Of a stretch of 64,000 nt of DNA, positions 1-8,759 are shown piece by piece (within the stretch, counting starts at the first letter, position 1; every line of letters starts with the position of its first letter). The stretch is from a bacterium (GTDB lineage: Bacteria; Actinomycetota; Acidimicrobiia; Spongiisociales; Spongiisociaceae), in the NCBI GenBank assembly GCA_028820935.1, contig JAPPHZ010000030.1, forward strand, positions 62,001-126,000, in the 5' to 3' direction. The notes below the pieces were generated by a model. The model saw nothing but the letters and a program-made list of their open reading frames with translations, was not told the origin of the DNA and searched no databases. The position numbers and the translations under genes are program-made.

Positions 1-1
1 C

Positions 2-217
2 TCGATCGATCGGCCGGTGGTGGGGGATAAGGTCTACGGCCGGCCCGCCAGGGCCGGAGTGGATCCGGGCCGGGTCTGGCTCCATGCCCACCGGCTGGGT
101 CTCGTACATCCGGTCACCCGCCAGAACCTCGACGTCGAGGCGCCGCTTCCGGCCGACCTCCGGTCGAGCCTCGAAGCCCTCGGCAGGCCGTCCGGCGGAG
201 AGGCGCCGCGGGAATAA
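2..217 (+). CDS. RluA/RluD-family pseudouridine synthase, C-terminal end (5' truncated by window)
   Basis: The frame is open from the first bases of the window and ends at TAA 215-217. The visible ~71 residues carry the C-terminal signature of RluA-type rRNA/tRNA pseudouridine synthases: RPVVGDKVYG, then LHAHRLGLVHPVT and EAPLPADL. In family members these follow the catalytic domain and form the last strands of the fold. These enzymes isomerise uridine to pseudouridine in structured RNA. An rluD-like gene just before dnaE on the same strand is a common actinobacterial arrangement. The catalytic Asp and the substrate-defining N-terminus are outside the window, so the target RNA cannot be assigned. 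Confidence 0.8.
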   Translation, partial: SIDRPVVGDKVYGRPARAGVDPGRVWLHAHRLGLVHPVTRQNLDVEAPLPADLRSSLEALGRPSGGEAPRE

Positions 218-312
218 ACCCGGTCATGCCCGTTCGGCCAACCGGAATTCGCTAATGTTTCGGATCGCTGGGTGCCCCTGACCGGCCGACGGGTAGCGGT
301 CAAGGAATAGCC

Positions 313-3300
313 ATGGCGAGTAAAGGTTTCGTCCACCTCCACGTTCACAGCGAGTTCTCGATGCTGGACGGCGCGGCGCGCCTGGACCACGCCGTGGAGG
401 CGGTCGTGTCGCATGGCCAACCGGCGCTGGGCCTGACGGATCACGGAGTGCTCTACGGCGCGGTCGACTTCTACCGGGCCGCCACCGCGGCGGGCATCAA
501 GCCGATAATCGGCGTGGAGGGTTACCTGACCACCGGCTCCCGCTTCGATCGGCCCACCGGGCCCGACAACGTCCGCCATCACATCACCCTGCTGGCAGAG
601 ACCCAGACCGGCTACGCCAACCTGGTCAAGCTGGTCAGCAGGGCCTTCCTGGAGGGTTACTACTACAAGCCCCGCATGGACCACGAGTTGCTGGCCGAGT
701 ATGCCGAGGGGATCATCGCCACCAGTGGCTGCCTGTCCGGTCATGTCCCCACGCTGCTGGCCCCGGACGCGCCGCGAGAGGACGGGTACGGCGGCGGCCG
801 GAGGGATATGAAGAAAGCCGTGGAGGCAGCCGGTCTCTACCAGGACATCTTCGGCCGGGACCGGTTCTTCATCGAGCTTCACGACCTGGGCCTGGAAAGC
901 CAACAGCGTATCCTTCCCGACCTGGTGGAGATCTCGCAGCGAGTCGGCGCTCCGCTTCTGGCCACCAACGATGCCCACTACACCCGCCAGGACGAGGCCG
1001 CCGCCCACGATGTGCTGCTCTGCATCCAGACGGGATCGACCGTGGATGACCCGGACCGGAGCCTTCGCTTCGAGGGCGAGGAGTTCTACCTGAAGACCCC
1101 CCGGGAGATGCGGGACCGGTTCCCGGAGGACACCTATCCCGATGCGTGCGACAACACGCTCCTGATCGCCGAGCGCGCCAACGTGGACCTGGACTTCGAC
1201 CAGCTGCTCCTGCCCCATTTTCCGGTCCCGGACGGCCACACGGCCATGTCCTATTTGCGGGAGTTGGTAACCGAGGGCGCTCGCCGCCGCTACGAGGGCC
1301 GGACCGGCGGCGAGGTCGGGCAGCGGATAGAGCACGAGATGCGGATCATCGAGGATATGGGCTTCCCCGACTACTTCCTGATCGTGTGGGACCTGGTGCG
1401 CTACGCGAGGTCGCGCCGGATCAGGGTCGGCCCTGGGCGGGGCTCGGCGGCCGGATCGATCGTGGCGTACTCGCTGGGTATCACCGATCTGGACCCGATC
1501 GGGTACGGCCTGATCTTCGAGCGCTTCCTGAACCCCGGCCGGCGCGAGATGCCCGATATCGACATGGACTTCGACGAGCGTTTCCGGGGCGACATCATCC
1601 GGTACGCGGCCGACAGGTACGGATCCGATCACGTGGCGCAGATCGTCACCTTCTCCACGATCAAGGGGAAGCAGGCTATTCGTGACTCGGCCCGGGTCCA
1701 GGGTTTCCCTTACGCGATGGGAGACCGCCTGGCCAAGCTGATGCCGGATCCGGTCCTGGGACGGGAGGCATCGCTCGACATCTGCTTCAACCCCCCGGCC
1801 CACGACGCCGATGGGATCACCAAGGAGTGGTATGCCAACGCCGCCGGGCTGCGGGAGGAATACCGGGACAAGGAGGATGCCCGCCTGGTCCTGGACACCG
1901 CGCGGGGTCTGGAAGGGCTCCGCCGGCAGGACTCGATCCACGCCGCGGCGGTGGTGATCGCTCCCCGTCCGCTCACCGACCTGGTGCCGGTGCAGCGCAA
2001 GGGCGAGGACGCCGAGGTGGTCACCCAGTACGAGATGCATGCCATCGAGAAGCTGGGCCTGCTCAAGATGGACATTCTCGGCCTGCGCACGCTGTCGACC
2101 ATCGACCGGACGCTGGACCTGATCGAACGGAGTACCGGGGCCCGGCCCGACATCGACCGGGTCCCCCTGGACGATGCCGACACCTACGAGATGCTCTGTA
2201 GAGGCGACACCATCGGGGTCTTCCAACTGGAAGGTACCGCCATGCGCTCCCTGATCAGGAGCCTACGGCCGGACCGATTCCAGGACATGATCGCCCTCGT
2301 GGCCCTGTACCGGCCGGGCCCGATGTCCAACGACTGGCACCACGCCTACGCCAACCGCAAGAACAGGCGCAGCAAGGTGGACTATCCCCATCCGGCCACC
2401 GAGGGCGTGCTGAGCGAGACCTATGGCCTCATGATCTACCAGGAACAGGTCATGCAGATCGCCCGCGACATAGCGGGGTACTCGATGGTCGACGCCGACG
2501 CCCTGCGCAAAGCCATGGGCAAGAAGATACCCGCCATCATGGAGCAGGAACGGGACAAGTTCGTGGAGGGCGTGGTGGCGGGCGGCAACACGCCGGAGTT
2601 CGGGGGAGAGCTGTTCGACTCGATCGAAGGCTTCGCCGGTTACGGCTTCAACAAGTCGCACAGCGCCGCCTACGGGCTGCTCGCCTACCAGACCGCCTAC
2701 CTCAAGGTTCACTTCCCCGCCGAGTACATGGCCGCCCTGCTCACGTCTTCGCACCGGGAGAAGGACCGTAACCGCCTGTACCTGAGCGAGTGTCGAGTGA
2801 TGGGGCTGGAGGTGTCGGCGCCGTCGGTCAACGCCTCCGAGAGCGACTTCACCGTCCGGGACGGCAGGATCGTGTTCGGACTCTCCGGGGTGCGGAACGT
2901 CGGGTCGGCGGTGGTGGAGAGGATCATCCAGGCCCGCCACGCCGGTGGCGCCTTCGCGGACTTCCAGGACTTCGCCAACCGGGTGGACACCATGGCCCTC
3001 AACAAGCGGGTGGTTGCCTCACTGATCAGGGCGGGCGCCTTCGAAGACCTCGGACACGCCCGGAGGGGCCTGAACGAGGTGGCGGAGCTGATGATCGAGC
3101 GTACGCTGGCCCGGAGGCGGCACGAGGAGGCGGGCCAGTTCAGCTTGTTCGGCGGGGAAGCCGAGGTTCCCGAGTTCGACGAAGTGGCGATTCCCGAGGA
3201 TGAGTGGAACAAGTCCGTCCTGCTCGCCCACGAGAAGGAGATGCTGGGCCTCTACGTATCGGACCATCCGCTGAACGGTCTGGGCCGGGCCCTGGCCGAG

Positions 3301-3834
3301 CACGCCAACGCGACCGTGTCCGGGCTGGCGGGGCTGGCGGACGGGGAGCGGGTGAGGGTCGGCGGGATCGTCAGCGGCATCACCCGTCGCTACACCAACT
3401 CGGGGGAGCAGATGGCCTACTTCAACATCGAGGACCTTGACAGCTCGGTCGAGGTGGTGGTGTTTGCGAAGACCCTGTCCTCGGCCGACGAGATACTGGA
3501 GGAGGACGCCATCATGGTGGTGGAGGGCAGGCTGAGCAACCGGGACGAGGTGAAGGTCCGCGCCTTCCGGATCACCAGACCCAAGCTCGTCCCCGACAGC
3601 GACCTCAGGCTGCGTCTGGAGCCCCACCGGGCACTGACGGATCAGGATGCCTTCTTAGATTCGCTGCGCGAGCTCAAGCAGGTGGTGTCCAACCATCCGG
3701 GGCCGGCGCCGGTCTTCATCGACCTAACCGCCGGGGAGGACCGGAAGGTCTTCCGGCTGGACGACAAGGTGGAGTTGTCGTCGTCGTTATACGCCGAGGT
3801 GAGGGGCATTTTCGGGGAGGCTGCCCTCGCATAG
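313..3834 (+). CDS. dnaE: DNA polymerase III alpha subunit
   Basis: Replicative DNA polymerase subunit of 1173 aa, the usual length for DnaE1. The N-terminal PHP domain shows HLHVHSEFS (residues 8-16) and TDHG near 41. The polymerase core has GPGRGSAAGS, then the DIDMD acid cluster (D415/D417/D419), and the third catalytic Asp in KMDILGLRTL (D587). A helix-hairpin-helix region and an OB fold (about 1010-1055) follow. The start is ATG 313 with an AAGGA-type ribosome site seven bases upstream. Cytosolic; acts with the clamp and clamp loader, and a delta-prime gene (holB) lies at 30 kb. Behind the stop is a degenerate TAGTTGC heptamer array. Confidence 0.97.
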   Translation: MASKGFVHLHVHSEFSMLDGAARLDHAVEAVVSHGQPALGLTDHGVLYGAVDFYRAATAAGIKPIIGVEGYLTTGSRFDRPTGPDNVRHHITLLAETQTGYANLVKLVSRAFLEGYYYKPRMDHELLAEYAEGIIATSGCLSGHVPTLLAPDAPREDGYGGGRRDMKKAVEAAGLYQDIFGRDRFFIELHDLGLESQQRILPDLVEISQRVGAPLLATNDAHYTRQDEAAAHDVLLCIQTGSTVDDPDRSLRFEGEEFYLKTPREMRDRFPEDTYPDACDNTLLIAERANVDLDFDQLLLPHFPVPDGHTAMSYLRELVTEGARRRYEGRTGGEVGQRIEHEMRIIEDMGFPDYFLIVWDLVRYARSRRIRVGPGRGSAAGSIVAYSLGITDLDPIGYGLIFERFLNPGRREMPDIDMDFDERFRGDIIRYAADRYGSDHVAQIVTFSTIKGKQAIRDSARVQGFPYAMGDRLAKLMPDPVLGREASLDICFNPPAHDADGITKEWYANAAGLREEYRDKEDARLVLDTARGLEGLRRQDSIHAAAVVIAPRPLTDLVPVQRKGEDAEVVTQYEMHAIEKLGLLKMDILGLRTLSTIDRTLDLIERSTGARPDIDRVPLDDADTYEMLCRGDTIGVFQLEGTAMRSLIRSLRPDRFQDMIALVALYRPGPMSNDWHHAYANRKNRRSKVDYPHPATEGVLSETYGLMIYQEQVMQIARDIAGYSMVDADALRKAMGKKIPAIMEQERDKFVEGVVAGGNTPEFGGELFDSIEGFAGYGFNKSHSAAYGLLAYQTAYLKVHFPAEYMAALLTSSHREKDRNRLYLSECRVMGLEVSAPSVNASESDFTVRDGRIVFGLSGVRNVGSAVVERIIQARHAGGAFADFQDFANRVDTMALNKRVVASLIRAGAFEDLGHARRGLNEVAELMIERTLARRRHEEAGQFSLFGGEAEVPEFDEVAIPEDEWNKSVLLAHEKEMLGLYVSDHPLNGLGRALAEHANATVSGLAGLADGERVRVGGIVSGITRRYTNSGEQMAYFNIEDLDSSVEVVVFAKTLSSADEILEEDAIMVVEGRLSNRDEVKVRAFRITRPKLVPDSDLRLRLEPHRALTDQDAFLDSLRELKQVVSNHPGPAPVFIDLTAGEDRKVFRLDDKVELSSSLYAEVRGIFGEAALA

Positions 3835-3846
3835 ATGATTAGCTCC

Positions 3847-3874
3847 TAGTTGTTAGTTGCTAGTCACTAGTTTC
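3847..3874 (+). repeat. Degenerate TAGTTGC heptamer array behind dnaE
   Basis: Four seven-base units read TAGTTGT, TAGTTGC, TAGTCAC and TAGTTTC, beginning 12 bases after the dnaE stop and in dnaE orientation. This is the weakest of four such arrays in the window (others behind topA, holB and the DUF2236 gene). Because 7 is not a multiple of 3, the repeated TAG falls in all three forward frames. CTAG at the unit junctions also puts stops on the other strand. Confidence 0.75.
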
Positions 3875-3928
3875 CTGCGATAGATTGTCTTAGACGAGAT
3901 CGAACCAGTGTCCGTAGGCCGTGACTCT

Positions 3929-4036
3929 CAGAATGTCGCGCGACCGATTCTCGGAAGGTACCACTTGTTCCCAGAATGTAGTGCGATCCATTTCCAGAAT
4001 GTGTTGCAATCCATGCCCAGAATGTGTTGCAAAGAC
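3929..4036. repeat. 23-bp imperfect tandem repeat, CAGAATGT-containing
   Basis: The octamer CAGAATGT begins at 3929, 3972, 3995 and 4018. The last three copies are spaced exactly 23 bp and share a CAGAATGTgtTGCaATCCAT core with substitutions; the first copy is a diverged outlier 43 bp upstream. The block lies between convergent dnaE and the aroQ fusion gene. Iterated sites like this are seen in transposon ends and in multi-site operators. No transposase or regulator gene is next to it, so either a solo end of a lost element or a binding array is possible. Confidence 0.6.
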
Positions 4037-4075
4037 AATCCGGGACGTGCTGAGGTGCTTCGTCCGTAGAGCCGG

Positions 4076-5218
4076 CTAGGCGCCCAGGCAGGCCCGCGCC
4101 ACATCGTCCCACTCGGCGGCGAGGGGGGAGATCACGTCCATGTGGTCGGTCTCTGGCAGCTCGACCAGGCGGCATCGGTCGCCGGCCGCTCGGGCCGCCT
4201 CGACGAACCGGCGGCTCTGATCCGGCGTTACCGATCGGTCCCTGAGGCCGAGCACCGCCACCGTCGGGACACCGGCGGGAAGGGCTCGGATGGGGTCGAC
4301 CGCCGGGAGGCGAGCGTGCCCGCCGTCGCCCAAGAAGGCCGAGAGCAGCCCGTCGAAGCCGGGGCCGCCGTTCCCGAGATCGAGCATCCCTGCCAGCGAG
4401 ACGAAGCGGGCCGGACGTACGGATGCGGTCTTGGCGGCGAAGAACCCCAGCTGCGCGCCGGCCGAGTGCCCGATCACCGTCACCCGGCCCCGGTCGAGTC
4501 CGTGGTCGCCGGAAAGGGACGACAGGGCGCCGACCCCGGCGGAAACGTCGGCGATGGAATCCCGCCAGCCGCCCACCGGTGGGATCCGTCGGTACTCGAG
4601 ATTCCAGGTGGCCGTGCCCCTAGCGGCCAGGTCGACCGCGGCCCCGTCCATCAGATCACGGGTGTAGGGGTCCATCCACCCGCCACCGTGGACGAGGACC
4701 GCCACCGGGTGGGGTCCGGGAGCATCGGGGAGCCGGAGATCCGCCACCTGGTCGGGGTGCGGTCCGTAGGGCAGCGTGACAGGTGGATGGGCCGCCCGGT
4801 AGTGAAGGTGGGAGATGGCGTCCAGGTAGCCGGTGACGCCCCGGCCGAAGATCTGGTATACGCAGGCCGGCTCGGTCACCGAGATGCGCCGCCACGGCTC
4901 GCGCTCCCGAACGTTGGAGATATGGATCTCGACGGTGGGGATCCCGACCGCCTCTATGGCGTCATGGAGGGCATAGCTGGTGTGGGAGTACGCGCCGGGG
5001 TTGAACACGATCCCGCCCGCGGTCTCCCTGGCGGCGTGGATGGCGTCGATCAACTCTCCCTCGTGATTGGACTGGAAGTCGTCGAGCCGGTGACCCAGCC
5101 GGGCCGCGTGTGCGTGGCACCGCTCGGTGACGTCGGCGAGGGTGTCCGAGCCGTAGACCTCCGGGGCGCGCCTGCCCAGGAGGTTGAGGTTGGGGCCGTT
5201 CAGCAAGAGGATTCGCAT
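4076..5218 (-). CDS. aroQ: Type II 3-dehydroquinate dehydratase fused to an alpha/beta hydrolase
   Basis: 380 aa in two parts. Residues 1-~145 are a complete type II dehydroquinase: LLNGPNLNLLG at the start, catalytic Tyr22, FNPGAYSH with Asn73 and His79, and EIHISN with His99 followed by basic residues at 110-111, matching the M. tuberculosis AroD active site. This half would dehydrate 3-dehydroquinate in the shikimate pathway. Residues ~150-380 are an alpha/beta hydrolase: oxyanion motif HGGGW (177-181), GHSAG with nucleophile Ser252, then Asp327 and His359. That domain resembles arylformamidase/BD-FAE-type carboxylesterases. Type II dehydroquinases are usually ~145 aa on their own. The ATG start has no competing upstream start; the gene is divergent from the oxidoreductase at 5356. 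The hydrolase substrate is unknown. Confidence 0.93.
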   Translation of the reverse strand: MRILLLNGPNLNLLGRRAPEVYGSDTLADVTERCHAHAARLGHRLDDFQSNHEGELIDAIHAARETAGGIVFNPGAYSHTSYALHDAIEAVGIPTVEIHISNVREREPWRRISVTEPACVYQIFGRGVTGYLDAISHLHYRAAHPPVTLPYGPHPDQVADLRLPDAPGPHPVAVLVHGGGWMDPYTRDLMDGAAVDLAARGTATWNLEYRRIPPVGGWRDSIADVSAGVGALSSLSGDHGLDRGRVTVIGHSAGAQLGFFAAKTASVRPARFVSLAGMLDLGNGGPGFDGLLSAFLGDGGHARLPAVDPIRALPAGVPTVAVLGLRDRSVTPDQSRRFVEAARAAGDRCRLVELPETDHMDVISPLAAEWDDVARACLGA

Positions 5219-5355
5219 GGTTACCAGAGCGTAGGCGGGCCGGCCGGCCAGTTGGGCTGATTAGTTCCCCCTACGCCACCAACCGGGTGATCACCGCACC
5301 ATCCGGCCGACCCGGAGCGGTCCGACCCGGCCGGTACACTCGGCCTGGGAGGGCG

Positions 5356-6429
5356 ATGGCGGTGAGAGAGGGCAACATAGGCTTCGGTCTGGTCGGGACC
5401 GGCATGTCGGGTGGGTTCATGGCCAAGGAGCTCGACTTCGTCGACGGCGGCGAGCTGGTCGCGGTGTGCAGCCGGAACGAATCCAACGTTCGGGAGTTTG
5501 CCCGAACCCACGGTGCCGGACACTGGTTCACCGATTACCGGCGGCTGGTGGAACACGATGAGGTCGATGTGGTGGTCGTATCGGTCCCCACCGGCCTGCA
5601 CGCCGACGTGACGATCGCCGCTTCTAACGCCGGGAAGCATGCCCTGGTGGAAAAGCCTCTTGAAACCACCCTGGATAGGGCTGATCGGATGATCGGCGTC
5701 TGCCGGGCGAACGGCACCAAGCTGGGGGTGATCTTCCAGATGCGCTTCGGTGTGGTGGCCCGCACTCTCAAGGAGGCGGTTGACTCGGGTCGTCTGGGGC
5801 GGGTGTTCCTGAGCGATGCGGTTGACAAGTCGAGCCGGACGGCTGCCTATTACGCCTCTGCAGCCTGGCGGGGAACGAAGGCGCTCGAGGGCGGGGGTTG
5901 CCTGATGACCCAGTCCATCCACATCATCGACCTGCTGCAGTACCTGATGGGACCGGTACGGTCGGTCATGGGACGGGTGGCTACCCAGTTTCACGACATC
6001 GAGGTGGAGGACACCGCCACTGCGGTGGTCAGCTTCACCAACGGCGCCATGGGGATCCTCGAGAGCACCTCCTCGGTCCGAACCGCCCTCAAGTCCCGGC
6101 TCGAGCTGCACGGAGAACTGGGCACCGTGGTCGCCAACGCCCAGTACGACAAGTTCCTTGTGTGGGATGTGGAGGATGACGAGGGTCGGGTGGAGTTGGC
6201 CACGGATTTCGCGTTGACCGACATCGACGATCCGTGGGCCTACCCGCAGACTCGCCACCGGATCCAGCTCCAGGACATGGTCGACGCCGTCCGCGAGGAT
6301 CGTGATCCGGTGCTCACCGGTGAGGACGCCCGGGTGTCGCTGGCCATCATCTCGGCCATCTACGACTCCTCCCGGCAGGGCAGGGAGGTCTTCCTGGACT
6401 CCTACCGGCCGGGGAACGCCGCCCCCTGA
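5356..6429 (+). CDS. Gfo/Idh/MocA-family NAD(P)-dependent oxidoreductase
   Basis: About 357 aa. The N-terminal Rossmann fold starts with GLVGTGMSG. The family lysine motif EKPLETT follows around residue 100, and the C-terminal substrate domain has GGGCLMTQSIHIIDLLQYLMGP, where His is the expected catalytic acid/base. Members oxidise or epimerise sugars, inositols and related polyols with NAD(P). I chose ATG 5356, but GTG 5362 has better spacing (8 bases) from the GGGAGGG ribosome site at 5347-5353, so the true start could be two codons later. A longer reading from 5287 lacks a ribosome site. TACACT at 5335-5340 could be its -10 box. Substrate unknown; no sugar-transport genes are next to it. 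Confidence 0.88.
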   Translation: MAVREGNIGFGLVGTGMSGGFMAKELDFVDGGELVAVCSRNESNVREFARTHGAGHWFTDYRRLVEHDEVDVVVVSVPTGLHADVTIAASNAGKHALVEKPLETTLDRADRMIGVCRANGTKLGVIFQMRFGVVARTLKEAVDSGRLGRVFLSDAVDKSSRTAAYYASAAWRGTKALEGGGCLMTQSIHIIDLLQYLMGPVRSVMGRVATQFHDIEVEDTATAVVSFTNGAMGILESTSSVRTALKSRLELHGELGTVVANAQYDKFLVWDVEDDEGRVELATDFALTDIDDPWAYPQTRHRIQLQDMVDAVREDRDPVLTGEDARVSLAIISAIYDSSRQGREVFLDSYRPGNAAP

Positions 6430-6553
6430 AATCCGCGTAGGTCGTACCGGATCGCTCACCTCGAGCCGGCATCGAGTTCGGGGAGTGCGTAAGGGGCGCG
6501 TTCCGCTAGGTCGGCGTCGCCCTTAAGATCGACGTGTACAGCAGGAGGTCCCG

Positions 6554-8473
6554 ATCTTTCACGACTTCGGTGGGGGATGGTGGTCGTACGTGCGCCATGA
6601 CCGGGACCAGCGCGGTCCGGAGATCGATCGGGCGCTGCTACGACGGGTGTTCGCCTACGGCAAGCCCTACCGGATGCTGCTCGTGGGCGTCCTGGTCACC
6701 ATCCTCGTGGTATCGGGCCTCACGGTGGTGCCGCCGCTCCTGATCCGGGACCTCGTCGACAACGCCATCCCGGCCGCCGATGTGGGGCGGCTGACCTTCC
6801 TGGGCGTGGCCATGGTGGTGGTGCCGCTCATCAGCGTGTCGGTGGGCGCTCTCCAGCGCTGGATGAGCGCCACGGCCGGGGAGGGGATCATCTACGACCT
6901 GCGGCGGGCCCTGTACACCCACCTACAGGGCATGTCGCTGCGGTTCTTCACCGAGACCAAGACCGGTGAGCTGGTATCCCGCCTCGACAACGACGTGGTC
7001 GGCGCCCAGACCGCCATCACCGGCACCTTCGTCACCATCGTCTCGAACGTGGTCTCCGTGGTGGCCATCCTGGCGGTGATGATCCAGGCGGAGTGGCGCC
7101 TCACCCTCCTGGCGGTGGCGGCACTGCCGCTGTTCGTCTATCCGGCCCGCCGGGTCGGGCAGGTGCTGCGCTCCATCACCCGGCGCCAGATGCGGCACAA
7201 CGGAGCGATGGCGGCCATCCTCAACGAGACCTTCAACGTGAGCGGGGCCCTGCTGGTCAAACTGTTCGGGCGCCGTAACGAGGAGATGGCCCGCTTCTCC
7301 ACCGAGGCGGGGATGGTCCGCGACCTCGGCGTCCGGTCCGCGGTGGTGGGGAGATGGTTCTTCGCCGCTCTCGGGCTGGTGGGCGCCATCGGTACGGCCG
7401 CCGTGTTCTGGGTAGGCGGCTACCTGGTCATCCAGGGCTCTATGAGCCTGGGGACTGTCATCATGTTCTCGAGCCTCCTGGTGCAGCTGTACGGGCCGCT
7501 GTCGGCCATGTCCAACGCCCGGGTGGAGTTCGCCACCTCCCTGGTCTCGTTCGAGCGCGTCTTCGAGGTGCTTGACCTCCGCCAGGAGATAGTGGAGCGT
7601 CTGAACTCCACCGACCTCCGCCCCGTGAGCGGGACGGTGGAGTTTGACGGGGTGTACTTCCGGTACCGGCAGGCGGAACCGACCGGGTTGACGGCCGTAG
7701 CCAGACCCGGCCGGCCGGACGAGCCTCCCCCGTCCCCGCAGCCTCCGTCCCGACGCTGGGCGCTGGAGGATGCAGACTTCCGGATCGAGGCCGGTGAGGT
7801 GGCGGCCCTCGTCGGGCCGTCGGGGGCGGGAAAGACCACCGTGAGCTACCTCATCCCCCGGCTGTACGACGTGAGCAGGGGAGCGGTGCGGATCGACGGG
7901 GTGGACGTCCGGGACGCTACAACCGAGTCGCTCGAGCGCTCCGTGGGCGTGGTCACCCAGGAGACCTTCCTGTTTCACGACACGATCGCGGCCAACCTGC
8001 GGTATGCCAATCCGGACGCCACGCAGGAAGAGCTGGTGGCCGCAGCCCGCGCCGCCAACATCCACGACTTCGTCGCCGGCTTGCCGGATGGTTACGAGAC
8101 GGTCGTGGGGGAGCGCGGCTACCGCCTCTCGGGTGGGGAGAAGCAACGGATCGCCCTGGCGAGGGTGATCCTCGAGGACCCGCGCATCCTCATCCTCGAT
8201 GAAGCCACCGCCCACCTCGACTCGGAGTCCGAGGCCCTCATCCAGGAGGCCCTGGAACGGGTGATGGTGGGGCGCACCTCGCTCGTCATCGCTCACCGCC
8301 TGTCGACGATCCAGGCCGCCGACCGGATCCTGGTGCTCGACGGGGGTCGCCTGGTCGAGCAGGGCACCCACGAGGTCCTGCTGGAGACGGACGGCCTGTA
8401 CGCCCGGATGTACCGCACCCAGTTCCGCAGGAAGGACTCGAGGAGGGTGCTGAAAGAGACGGCGGTTGGTTAG
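6554..8473 (+). CDS. ABC exporter, fused permease and ATPase (MsbA/MdlB type), probable ATC start
   Basis: Half-transporter of about 639 aa with an N-terminal six-helix ABC transmembrane domain and a C-terminal nucleotide-binding domain: Walker A GPSGAGKTT (421-429), signature LSGGE (about 525), Walker B ILILDEAT and switch His in IAHRL. A Pro-rich insert lies at the domain junction. Such proteins dimerise to export lipids, drugs or peptides; the cargo is unknown. The first canonical in-frame start is GTG 6590, but it has no ribosome site. A perfect AGGAGG at 6543-6548 is followed five bases later by ATC 6554, and the extra residues (FHDFGGGWWSYVRHD) look like the N-termini of actinobacterial homologues. 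I therefore infer initiation at ATC 6554. If that is wrong the protein starts at 6590 (627 aa). Confidence 0.85.
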   Translation: MFHDFGGGWWSYVRHDRDQRGPEIDRALLRRVFAYGKPYRMLLVGVLVTILVVSGLTVVPPLLIRDLVDNAIPAADVGRLTFLGVAMVVVPLISVSVGALQRWMSATAGEGIIYDLRRALYTHLQGMSLRFFTETKTGELVSRLDNDVVGAQTAITGTFVTIVSNVVSVVAILAVMIQAEWRLTLLAVAALPLFVYPARRVGQVLRSITRRQMRHNGAMAAILNETFNVSGALLVKLFGRRNEEMARFSTEAGMVRDLGVRSAVVGRWFFAALGLVGAIGTAAVFWVGGYLVIQGSMSLGTVIMFSSLLVQLYGPLSAMSNARVEFATSLVSFERVFEVLDLRQEIVERLNSTDLRPVSGTVEFDGVYFRYRQAEPTGLTAVARPGRPDEPPPSPQPPSRRWALEDADFRIEAGEVAALVGPSGAGKTTVSYLIPRLYDVSRGAVRIDGVDVRDATTESLERSVGVVTQETFLFHDTIAANLRYANPDATQEELVAAARAANIHDFVAGLPDGYETVVGERGYRLSGGEKQRIALARVILEDPRILILDEATAHLDSESEALIQEALERVMVGRTSLVIAHRLSTIQAADRILVLDGGRLVEQGTHEVLLETDGLYARMYRTQFRRKDSRRVLKETAVG

Positions 8474-8542
8474 CCTGCGATGCCGTGAACAGGGGCTTTA
8501 TGACCGGATATCGGGCTAACCGGACACTTTTCAGTACCCTCC

Positions 8543-8750
8543 GAGCCCCGATTATTCATGGTGGGGGTCTGTCCGGATGACGAGAATGGAGCCTTCGTAC
8601 TCCTGGCCTTGGGTTACACCCATCTGATGGCCCCCGTCTTCCAGTCGGTGCGGAATCAACCGCAGGGTGAGGTGTGGCCGCTTGCGAATTATGTGGGTTG
8701 AAGTGGCCTGATCCGCGTTGGTGTGCTGGGAACAGGAATAATCAGGGCTA
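8543..8750 (-). mobile_element. MITE-like element, copy A (about 206 bp, imperfect TIRs)
   Basis: The ends read GAGCCCCGATTATTCATG (left) and CAGGAATAATCAGGGCTA (right). The reverse complement of the right end is TAGCCCTGATTATTCCTG, so the two ends form an inverted repeat of about 17 bp with few mismatches. A second copy with the same ends and the same length is at 50443-50644 in the opposite orientation. The two copies also share internal blocks, for example CAGGCCACTTCAA and CAGACCCCCACCATGAA. No transposase is encoded. It fills most of the 286-bp gap between the ABC exporter and the small gene at 8760. Confidence 0.7.
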
Positions 8751-8759
8751 GCGAGCGGG

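Noticed and set aside
3867-4175. Minus-strand 102-codon frame over the 23-bp repeat block
   Set aside because: Its translation is made of the repeats and the end of the aroQ fusion in another frame; no ribosome site.
7680-7760. Pro-rich insert in the ABC exporter as a frameshift
   Set aside because: The frame is intact on both sides and the NBD motifs follow in order; such linkers vary between homologues.
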